Part shown: piece after piece, positions 1 through 6,058 of the stretch
Layout of the letters: the number at the start of each line of letters is the position of its first letter
Position numbering within the stretch: the stretch's first letter is position 1
Assembly: GCA_013349485.1 (NCBI GenBank)
Contig: DUZM01000239.1
Location: forward strand, 1-8,065
From: Candidatus Hydrogenedentota bacterium
Lineage (GTDB): Bacteria; Hydrogenedentota; Hydrogenedentia; Hydrogenedentales; SLHB01
Direction: 5' to 3'
DNA length: 8,065 nt
Program-made: the position numbers and the translations under genes
Notes under the pieces: generated by a model
What the model was told of the DNA's origin: nothing
Databases searched by the model: none
What the model saw: the letters and a program-made list of their open reading frames with translations, nothing else

Positions 1-464
1 AGCATCCAGAACAGCCCGCTGAGTATGTCTTTACGCTCCGATACCCACACGACGGACTCGACGCGCAGCGGATGGAGGGCGAACAAGGTGGCCACAGTGA
101 CGCTCGACCAGAGCCCGCCGGTCATTCGCTTCAAGGCCACGAACAACAGAAGGGCGCTAGCGACGTGTAAGATAACGCTGGAGAGATGGTGTCCGGATGG
201 GTTTAGCCCAAAAAGTTGGCAGTCGAGCATGTGGGACAACCACGTAAGTGGATGCCAATTCGCGCCGTGACATGTCGTAAAAGCCCACTTTGCGCCCGCC
301 AACGAAAGCCCGGCGCGCACGCTATGGTTCGCCGTGACATAGATGTCGTCGTCAAAGATGATGAAGCCGTGTCGAATGGCCCGCCCAAAAACAGCGACCA
401 CAAGGACAGCCAACATACCGCCCAGCGCGATACCTGTTAATCTACGCGTATTCTCGGAGTTCAT
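1..464 (-). CDS. GT-C/TMTC-like multi-pass membrane protein, N-terminal part (cut by window edge)
   Basis: The minus strand carries an open frame from the ATG at 464 to the window edge, about 154 codons without a stop; the rest of the gene lies outside. A hydrophobic segment covers about residues 10-28. It is followed by an acidic FDDD motif, then NWHPLTWLSHMLDC, then HPLRVESVVWVSERKDILS. These are the same landmarks as in the complete protein at 1955-4204, with about 60% identity by eye. Acidic residues in the first extracytoplasmic loop are typical of GT-C glycosyltransferases, and the family resembles eukaryotic TMTC O-mannosyltransferases. A C-terminal TPR half is expected but not visible. 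Start: 464 aligns best with the paralogue, but it has a poor ribosome site. In-frame ATGs at 491 and 569 are alternatives, and the one at 569 follows AAAGAGG. Function as a sugar transferase is inference; membership of the same family as the downstream paralogue is secure. Confidence 0.85.
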   Translation of the reverse strand, partial: MNSENTRRLTGIALGGMLAVLVVAVFGRAIRHGFIIFDDDIYVTANHSVRAGLSLAGAKWAFTTCHGANWHPLTWLSHMLDCQLFGLNPSGHHLSSVILHVASALLLFVALKRMTGGLWSSVTVATLFALHPLRVESVVWVSERKDILSGLFWM

Positions 465-820
465 TTTGGCCGGGATTTCCCGTATCGACATGCCCGTGAC
501 CGCCACGGGCGCCTTTCCCGTTATTGTAGTGCTTTTTGCCGACGACGTTAAAGCCCATCTTGCTGTCATGCCGCCTCTTTGAGGCCGTTCACAACCCGGA
601 AGACTCCCCTCTTATCGCGATACAACCCAGGCCGACTATGCCTTTGACTCGTCGAGCGAATTCATCCACCTTCTTCCGACCCTTGTATCGCACGACGGTC
701 AGCCTGGGCTACCACAAGCGTTGGCGCGAAGCCCCGTGAGCTGCGCCACGTGACTTCGGAGAAGTCCGGGTTAGGGCGCCGCGGCCCGACCGACGAGGTC
801 TCATCGCGGTTTCTCTGCTG

Positions 821-864
821 GAAAAAGGAACGCGCGGTGAAGCGCTTGCTCCACCGCGCGTTCC
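821..864 (-). terminator. Rho-independent terminator of the pilin gene
   Basis: A perfect 13-bp inverted repeat (827-839 and 852-864, arms GGAACGCGCGGTG and its complement) surrounds a 12-nt loop. On the minus strand the stem is followed directly by TTTTTC (826-821). It begins about 23 nt after the pilin stop codon. The plus strand has no T-run after the stem, so it works in one direction. It should separate pilin transcription from the downstream membrane-protein gene at 464-1. Confidence 0.88.
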
Positions 865-887
865 GGAAAACTCGCGTCGCGCGTCCC

Positions 888-1310
888 TTATATCGGGAGA
901 CCCGTACCGGTGTCGAGGATAACACCGCTCTGGTCTACGCTGAAGGAACGTACGCCCGAACTCCCCGAAACAACCGGTTCAGCCGTTGCCGACCAGTCAA
1001 CGTTCACGTCGGTACTGGCCACCGAAAAGATGTAGCCAGACTTGGTGCCCGATGCAAGGTTGGCGTCAACGTACTGCGCTGCGATATCGGCAGCATCGTG
1101 CAAATCACCGATGGCCGACGCATACGCATAGTTGGCCGCGTGGTACTGGGTCTGGGCGGACGCCAGCGTACGCAGTGCGCCGATGGCCGCCGATTCATTC
1201 GCCGAAATGCGCGAACGAAGCAAGTTCGGAATAGCAATTGCAGCTATCACCGCGATGATCGCGACAACGATCATCAACTCAATAAGCGTGAAACCTGAGT
1301 TCTTCTTCAT
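888..1310 (-). CDS. Type IV pilin / type II secretion pseudopilin-like protein
   Basis: The protein has 140 residues. It opens with a short basic leader and the class III signal KKNSGFTLIELMIVVAIIA. Prepilin peptidase should cut between Gly6 and Phe7, leaving Phe at +1 and Glu at +5 of a mature chain of about 134 residues. Residues 7-30 form the hydrophobic assembly helix, which extends through IPNLLRSRISANESAAIGALRTL. The C-terminal part is Ser/Thr/Gly-rich and ends in a SFSVDQSGVI-like segment common in small PilA/PulG-type pilins. There are no cysteines, so no disulfide loop. The start at 1310 is set by the leader and by GGAGGG seven bases upstream; the longer frame from 1454 would put 48 unrelated residues before the leader. 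The gene has its own sigma-54-type promoter and terminator, so it is probably a single-gene transcript. Whether it is the major pilin, a minor pilin or a pseudopilin cannot be told, since no assembly genes are present in the window. Confidence 0.93.
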   Translation of the reverse strand: MKKNSGFTLIELMIVVAIIAVIAAIAIPNLLRSRISANESAAIGALRTLASAQTQYHAANYAYASAIGDLHDAADIAAQYVDANLASGTKSGYIFSVASTDVNVDWSATAEPVVSGSSGVRSFSVDQSGVILDTGTGLPI

Positions 1311-1317
1311 GGCAATA

Positions 1318-1323
1318 CCCTCC
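1318..1323 (-). promoter_or_regulatory. Shine-Dalgarno site that fixes the pilin start
   Basis: GGAGGG on the minus strand lies seven bases before the ATG at 1310. It supports the short 140-residue pilin over the longer frame starting at 1454. Confidence 0.8.
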
Positions 1324-1402
1324 AAGTTCTTCCTGTCCTGAATTCCACCCAAGCCAAGAGGCCCGAGTCCTTTACCACATTCAAGTGTTGCCTGGGCAAT
1401 AC

Positions 1403-1418
1403 CGCAACCGCCGTGCCA
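1403..1418 (-). promoter_or_regulatory. Sigma-54 (-24/-12) promoter of the pilin gene
   Basis: The minus strand reads TGGCACGGCGGTTGCG. This matches the RpoN consensus TGGCACR-N4-TTGCW at all defined positions except the last. The essential GG and GC are separated by exactly ten bases. It lies about 92 nt before the pilin ATG, which predicts a transcript start near 1391 and a leader of about 80 nt. RpoN promoters of pilin genes activated by PilR-type regulators are well known in Pseudomonas and Myxococcus. No activator gene is in the window. Confidence 0.78.
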
Positions 1419-1440
1419 ACTCAGACACCATAGGGCTAAC

Positions 1441-1451
1441 TCAAGTCTTGA
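1441..1451. repeat. Small palindrome upstream of the sigma-54 promoter
   Basis: TCAAG-T-CTTGA is an interrupted palindrome with 5-bp arms. It lies 23 bp upstream of the -24 element of the pilin promoter. A near copy, TCAAGTGTTG (9 of 10 bases the same), lies exactly 60 bp away at 1381-1390, close to the predicted transcript start. It may be an operator or activator site, but short repeats like this also arise by chance. Confidence 0.35.
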
Positions 1452-1652
1452 CATGGCCTTACACTATCAGGCTCCCCCTGCGGCGTCTGCAAAACGTCGC
1501 GTTGTGCGGACACAAAAAGTCCGAAAGTGACAATAATTGTCCCGTGACGGACTACCCACTCGCGGTACGTCACGTCTCAGCTGGCCGCGGTGGCCGTTCC
1601 GCGACGATTCTTCGAGACCATCCACTGACGGGTATTGCGACTTGACCCACTG

Positions 1653-1696
1653 GCAGCAGTCCCGACGTGCGAAGCAAAGCTTCGCCAAGCTGCTGC
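1653..1696. repeat. Nested hairpin in the intergenic region
   Basis: The outer arms are GCAGCAG (1653-1659) and CTGCTGC (1690-1696). The inner arms are GCGAAGC (1669-1675) and GCTTCGC (1679-1685), with an AAA loop. Both pairs are perfect 7-bp complements, but they are separated by unpaired stretches of 9 and 4 bases. There is no T-run on either side, so it is not an ordinary terminator. It could be part of a structured leader or a small RNA. Confidence 0.4.
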
Positions 1697-1821
1697 TACG
1701 CAACATCCATGAAGAAGACGCTGTTCGCAGGAATGGAATCGACTCAGAACCTGATGGGGAAGTCTGCCCGGACTCGCACCAACAGCACTGACGGTCGCCC
1801 AGCGCTGGCCGCCAGGCACTA

Positions 1822-1846
1822 CGAAATTGTCGGCTAATTTCGACAA
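1822..1846. repeat. Two overlapping, mutually exclusive inverted repeats
   Basis: CGAAATT (1822-1828) pairs with AATTTCG (1836-1842), and TTGTCG (1827-1832) pairs with CGACAA (1841-1846). The two pairings share bases and cannot form together. They lie 109-133 nt before the chosen TPR start. They could be an operator or a switching leader, but the repeat is short. Confidence 0.4.
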
Positions 1847-1954
1847 GCTTGGAGAGAAGCGCCGCAACTTGCTACCATGATGATGTGGAACGGGGCTGCC
1901 ATGACGAAATCCCGTTGGGCGGCGCGCTGCCCCGCCGAGACGCCGAGAGGAGCG

Positions 1955-4204
1955 ATGAGAACTGAGTTAGGCAGAAACGCCGTGCTCGGGTGTGCCGTCG
2001 CCTTGGTCGCGGCGACTCTCCTGCCTTACCTGCAAGTTCTTGGCCACGGCTTTATCAACTACGACGACACGCTGTACGTGACCCAGAACTACCGGGTCCA
2101 ATCCGGCTTGAGTTTGGCCGGTATCCGTTGGGCTTTCAGGACGTTCTACGCGGCGAACTGGCACCCACTTACGTGGCTATCGCACATGCTTGACTGTACG
2201 CTGTATGGCATGGCGCCCGTGGGGCACCACGCCACGAGCCTGCTGCTTCATGCCGCCAATACGGCCCTCGTGTTCCTCGTTTTCCGCCGAGGGACGGGCG
2301 CTTTTTGGCGTAGCGCGCTCGTGGCGGCCCTGTTCGGGCTCCATCCCCTGCACGTCGAATCAGTGGCCTGGATCGCGGAGCGCAAGGATGTGCTCAGCAC
2401 GTTTTTTCTGCTGGCCGCGATTTACAGTTATTTTCGTTACGCTTCTAAGCCGGGCGTGCTGTCGTATCTCGCCGTGGTTGTGTTTTTCATTCTCGGCATC
2501 ATGGCGAAGGCCATGGTTGTGACGCTGCCTTTCCTGCTGCTCCTACTCGATTACTGGCCCTTGGGCCGTGTCCGCGCGGGGAACGTTCCTTCGCGGGTTC
2601 GCCGCTGGGTCACACTCCTCGTCGAGAAGGCGCCGCTGATACTCTTGGCGGCCCTTTGTGCAGGGATAACCATCCTTGCCCAAGGCAAGAGCGGCGCCGT
2701 CAAGACGCTTGACACGTTTACATTCGACGTCCGGTTCGCCAACGCGCTTGTGAGTTACGGCGGATATCTCGGCAAAACGCTCTGGCCGGCCCGGCTCGCG
2801 GCGTACTACCCTCATCCGGGGGCGACGATATCGCTGGGTCTTGCCGCGTCCGCCGCACTCTTCCTGGTGGGGATAACAGCGGCGGCCTTGGCCACCGCAC
2901 ACCGATATCCGTGGTTGATCGTGGGATGGTTGTGGTATTTGGGCGCCTTGCTCCCCGTGGTGGGCATCGTCCAGGTCGGCGACCAGGCCGTGGCCGATCG
3001 GTACACCTATGTCCCCCTCATCGGGATTTTTGTCCTGTTGGTCTGGTCGATCCCAGAGCGGTGGTTGGGCTTGCCCAGACGCCGCGCGATGGTCACAGGC
3101 GGCGCGCTGGCCTGGCTGGTTCTTCTCACTGCTTGCACGTGGGTTCAGGCCAGTCGGTGGCGCGACAGCGAAACGCTTTTCGCCCATACACTGAAGGTGA
3201 CCCGGGGGAACGCCGTCGCGCACTGCGGCCTGGGCGACGCCTATCTCCAGCAAGGCAGACTGGACGAGGCCATTCGGCAGTTCAGGTACGCCCTGGACAT
3301 CAAGCCCTTGTACAGCGACGCACACAACAACCTGGCGCTGGCCTTGGCGCGCCAAGGGGATTTGACGGGCGCCGTGCGCCATTACCGAGAGGCGCTTCGC
3401 ATGGAACCGAACCAAGCCCTGTGGCACTGCAACCTGGCAGCGGTGTTAAACAAACAGGGAAATGCCGAGGAAAGCCGCGCCCAGTATGAGCAAGCCCTGG
3501 CCCTCGATGCCGACTTACCGGAGGCACACAATGGGTTGGGAAGCCTCCTGCTGCGTGTGGGACAAGTCGACGCAGCAACGGCCCATTTCCGGCAAACCCT
3601 CGCGGTCAGTCCGAACGACGCGGTCGCCTGGAACGGTCTGGGCACGATTCTTTTTCGAGAAGGCGAGAACGGCGAGGCCCTCAGGCATTTCATCAAGGCG
3701 GTCGAGTTCGACCCCCAATCCGCGCAGGCCCACGCCAATCTGGCGGTTGTCTATGCGCGCGACGGCAATGCCGCGCGGGCCATCGAACACATGAGCGCGG
3801 CGGTGCGGCTCGAACCAACAAACGTCCAGAACCGCTTCCGGCTCGGACAACTCCAGCTCCGGCACGGCGACCCCTCTGAGGCGGTCGCCCACATCGCGGC
3901 CTACGTCCAAACCGACCCGGAGGACGTCGCCGCCCGCTACGACCTGGCCCTTGCCATGAGCCTGAGCGGCCGCGACGAAGCAGCGAGGGTTTTCGAGGAA
4001 GTTTTACGCCTAGATCCGTCCCACGGCGACGCTTGGTACAACCTGGGAATACTCTGTGCCCGCCAAGGCCGACTTGAGGAAGCCCAGAGGCACCTCGAAA
4101 AAGCCGTGGAAACGGCGCCTGACAACGCCCAGGCCGCCGAAGCCCTAAGTCAGGTACAGCGCGACCTTGCACAGCGACAAGAACCTTCGCCAACCGAGGA
4201 TTGA
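1955..4204 (+). CDS. GT-C/TMTC-like membrane protein with nine C-terminal TPR repeats
   Basis: The protein has 749 residues from the chosen start. The N-terminal half (about 1-400) is a multi-pass membrane region with about ten hydrophobic segments, for example around 8-28, 94-110, 145-160, 168-198, 226-242, 292-314, 318-340, 350-365 and 378-396. The first loop holds YDD (36-38), placed like the acidic metal or donor-lipid residues of GT-C glycosyltransferases. NWHPLTW (68-74), HPLHVESVAWIAERKDVLS (130-148) and DRYTYVP (348-354) are further family landmarks. Residues 419-723 form nine TPR units of 33-34 residues, followed by a short charged tail. The layout resembles eukaryotic TMTC O-mannosyltransferases; bacterial relatives are mostly annotated only as TPR proteins. 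Start: the ATG at 1955 follows GAGAGGAG and matches the paralogue at 464. In-frame ATGs at 1877 and 1901 would add up to 26 unrelated residues. A role in glycosylating an exported protein, perhaps the adjacent pilin, is inference. Confidence 0.9.
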   Translation: MRTELGRNAVLGCAVALVAATLLPYLQVLGHGFINYDDTLYVTQNYRVQSGLSLAGIRWAFRTFYAANWHPLTWLSHMLDCTLYGMAPVGHHATSLLLHAANTALVFLVFRRGTGAFWRSALVAALFGLHPLHVESVAWIAERKDVLSTFFLLAAIYSYFRYASKPGVLSYLAVVVFFILGIMAKAMVVTLPFLLLLLDYWPLGRVRAGNVPSRVRRWVTLLVEKAPLILLAALCAGITILAQGKSGAVKTLDTFTFDVRFANALVSYGGYLGKTLWPARLAAYYPHPGATISLGLAASAALFLVGITAAALATAHRYPWLIVGWLWYLGALLPVVGIVQVGDQAVADRYTYVPLIGIFVLLVWSIPERWLGLPRRRAMVTGGALAWLVLLTACTWVQASRWRDSETLFAHTLKVTRGNAVAHCGLGDAYLQQGRLDEAIRQFRYALDIKPLYSDAHNNLALALARQGDLTGAVRHYREALRMEPNQALWHCNLAAVLNKQGNAEESRAQYEQALALDADLPEAHNGLGSLLLRVGQVDAATAHFRQTLAVSPNDAVAWNGLGTILFREGENGEALRHFIKAVEFDPQSAQAHANLAVVYARDGNAARAIEHMSAAVRLEPTNVQNRFRLGQLQLRHGDPSEAVAHIAAYVQTDPEDVAARYDLALAMSLSGRDEAARVFEEVLRLDPSHGDAWYNLGILCARQGRLEEAQRHLEKAVETAPDNAQAAEALSQVQRDLAQRQEPSPTED

Positions 4205-4429
4205 GGAGCCTCCTGCCGGCCTCGGCGACGCGCTGCTGAGCGAAGGGTGGGGGACAAGGCGGAGCGGGCGCCTGAACGGGTAGGGAGGATATTCGCTCTG
4301 TCTTCCTTTCTTATTCGTGCACAGTCCGCTATAAATCCTCGCTTAGGTTGTACGCATGGAGCATCGTCAACAGATTCCGGGAATTCCATGCGCAAGCTGG
4401 CGTTGCTGCGGAGGTCGAGCCGGACGTCT

Positions 4430-5932
4430 CTATACGGTGCGCAACAGGGGAAACAGAACCACTTCGCGAATGGAGGCCGAGTCAGTCAGTAGCATTGCCA
4501 ACCGATCGATACCGATGCCGAGGCCGGCGGTCGGCGGCATGCCCACCTCGAGCGCGTGGAGGTAGTCTTCATCGAGGCGTTGCGCCTCTTCGTCGCCTTG
4601 TTCCCGGAGCTTCATCTGGGCCATGAACCGTTCCCGCTGGTCGATCGGGTCATTCAGTTCGGAGAAGGCGTTGCACAACTCGAGCCGGCCAATGAACACC
4701 TGGTACCGTTCCGTCAAGGCCGGATTGCCGCGCTTCTGCTTGGCCAGGGGCGACAGCTCGACGGGGTAATCATAGAGGAACGTCGGTTGCACCAGGTTCG
4801 GCTGCACCTTCTCCGCCATTACTTCGTCAACGATCTTGCCGTACCCCATAGCCGGCTCCACCTCGACGCCGGCTTCTTGCGCCAGCTTGGCGGCCTCGTT
4901 ACGATCGTTGATCTGCTCGAGGTCGATGCCCGCAAACTCGCGAATCGCCCCAAACAACGTCATCCGTTTCCACGGCGGGGCGGCATCGATGGTGTCGCCT
5001 TGATAGCTGAAAACCGTGCCGCCAACACACGTTCTTATGACGTGCAGGAGCAACTCTTCCGTTTCATCCATCAAGCCGAGATAGTCCTGATAGGCTTCGT
5101 ACAGCTCCAACATGGTGAACTCGGGATTGTGCTTGGCGTCCACGCCTTCGTTTCGGAAGTTGCGGTTCAACTCGAACACCTTCTCGAATCCACCGACGAT
5201 AAGACGTTTGAGGTACAATTCCGGCGCCACGCGAAGGTACAGACTGCAATCGTAGGCGTTGTGGTGCGTGACAAAGGGCCGGGCCGCGGCGCCGCCCGGA
5301 ATCGGTTGGAGCATCGGGGTCTCGACCTCGAGGAACCCGCGATCCGTAAGCCATCCTCGAATGGCGCCGATCATGGCGACCCGCTTGCGAAACGTGTCCA
5401 ATACTTCCGGATTGGCCACGAGATCCAGATAGCGCTGGCGGTAGCGGGTCTCGATGTCGGTCAACCCGTGGTATTTTTCCGGCAATGCCCGCAATGATTT
5501 GGCAAGAACCGTGCACGAATCGGCAAAAACCGTGATCTCGCCCATCCGCGTCCGCTTGATCTTTCCCGAGACGCCAATGAAATCGCCGATGTCAAGGTCG
5601 TGCAGCGCATCATAAGCGTCCTGCCCAAGACCTTTCTTGTTGAAATAGACCTGAATGGACCCGCTTGCGTCGCGGATGTCGGCGAAAGAACTCTTGCCGT
5701 GGCCGCGAAACGCGATCATCCGCCCTGCCAACGTGGCTCGGACGTCAATCTGGCCGGGATCGTCCGTTTGGGCTTCTGCCTGCTCGAAGGCTGCCCGCGC
5801 CCCGTCGATCGAGCAAGAGCGGCCAAAGGTGTACTTGAACGGTTCGTCGCCGCGGCCCCGGATCCGTGCCATCTTGTCGATGCGGTTCTGGATCAGGTCT
5901 TGCTCCGTCGAGTGGTGGTTCTGTTCGCCCAT
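4430..5932 (-). CDS. lysS: Lysyl-tRNA synthetase, class II
   Basis: This enzyme joins lysine to tRNA-Lys with ATP in the cytoplasm. The 500-residue length matches bacterial LysRS. The N-terminal OB-fold anticodon-binding domain spans about residues 60-148 (TLAGRMIAFRGHGKSSFADI, then GVSGKIKRTRMGEITV). The class II core follows. Motif 1 lies around 180-207 (RKRVAMIGAIRGWLTDRGFLEVETPML). Motif 2 includes FRNEG (259-263) with HNPEFTMLELYEAY. Motif 3 is GLGIGIDRLAML (470-481), and the chain ends in VVLFPLLRTV. GGAAARPF and LYLRVAPELYLKRL are also LysRS-typical. The start at 5932 (MGEQNHH) was preferred over the ATG at 5977, which would add 15 residues and has no ribosome site; 5932 has GAGGG very close to the ATG, so neither site is ideal. 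The gene follows prfB after 126 nt, the same order as the E. coli prfB-lysS pair, so co-transcription is likely. Confidence 0.96.
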   Translation of the reverse strand: MGEQNHHSTEQDLIQNRIDKMARIRGRGDEPFKYTFGRSCSIDGARAAFEQAEAQTDDPGQIDVRATLAGRMIAFRGHGKSSFADIRDASGSIQVYFNKKGLGQDAYDALHDLDIGDFIGVSGKIKRTRMGEITVFADSCTVLAKSLRALPEKYHGLTDIETRYRQRYLDLVANPEVLDTFRKRVAMIGAIRGWLTDRGFLEVETPMLQPIPGGAAARPFVTHHNAYDCSLYLRVAPELYLKRLIVGGFEKVFELNRNFRNEGVDAKHNPEFTMLELYEAYQDYLGLMDETEELLLHVIRTCVGGTVFSYQGDTIDAAPPWKRMTLFGAIREFAGIDLEQINDRNEAAKLAQEAGVEVEPAMGYGKIVDEVMAEKVQPNLVQPTFLYDYPVELSPLAKQKRGNPALTERYQVFIGRLELCNAFSELNDPIDQRERFMAQMKLREQGDEEAQRLDEDYLHALEVGMPPTAGLGIGIDRLAMLLTDSASIREVVLFPLLRTV

Positions 5933-6032
5933 TCCCTCAGTCTGCCTTCGTTTTGTCGGCGCGTAAGGCAAGGTCATACAAGCTTGCTTGAGACACCCTG
6001 CGTTTCGCCCCGCCTGGATTCGCCGCGGCGTG

Positions 6033-6056
6033 TTCCGTGGCGGTTCCCCGCCGGAA
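6033..6056 (-). repeat. Stem-loop just after the prfB stop codon
   Basis: On the minus strand GGCGG pairs with CCGCC across a GGAA tetraloop (6039-6052). Outer TTCC and GGAA arms (6053-6056 and 6033-6036) extend the stem past a 2-nt bulge. It starts two bases after the prfB stop. No T-run follows, so it is not a standard terminator. It may protect or process the prfB mRNA, or reduce read-through into lysS. Confidence 0.45.
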
Positions 6057-6058
6057 GC

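Larger units (their letters stand above)
1419..1954. other. Long intergenic region with several inverted repeats, no convincing gene
   Basis: About 540 bases lie between the divergent pilin and TPR genes. Open frames here are short, lack ribosome sites and resemble no family I know. Visible structures are GACAAT-A-ATTGTC at 1529-1541, a nested hairpin at 1653-1696, and two overlapping inverted repeats at 1822-1846. TTGACA at 1448-1453 resembles a -35 box but has no -10 partner at the right distance. The plus-strand promoter of the TPR gene should be in this region, but I could not place it. Confidence 0.6.

Noticed and set aside
589..693. A 34-codon minus-strand frame from GTG (VRYKGRKKVDEF-like)
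   Set aside because: It looks mildly protein-like but has no clear start or ribosome site and no known relative. It was not called.
750..1298. A 182-codon plus-strand open frame
   Set aside because: It is antisense to the pilin gene and its terminator, Arg-rich and without family features.
1448..1453. A consensus TTGACA -35 box on the plus strand
   Set aside because: No -10-like hexamer occurs 16-18 bases downstream; it overlaps the TCAAG palindrome and is probably coincidental.
1311..1454. A longer pilin reading frame starting at 1454
   Set aside because: It would add 48 residues before the prepilin leader and would overlap the sigma-54 promoter; GGAGGG before 1310 marks the real start.
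1709..1837. A 42-codon plus-strand frame starting MKKTLFAG
   Set aside because: It has no ribosome site, no hydrophobic core after the lysines and no recognisable family, so it is probably chance.
2543..3427. A 294-codon minus-strand open frame
   Set aside because: It is antisense to the membrane/TPR gene, Arg/Gly/Pro-rich and resembles no known family.
4205..4429. A possible bidirectional terminator between the convergent TPR and lysS genes
   Set aside because: Only very short stems (4-5 bp) without T-runs were found.
4556..5497. A 313-codon plus-strand open frame
   Set aside because: It is the antisense shadow of lysS, whose motifs are complete on the other strand; GC-rich codon use leaves the opposite frame open.
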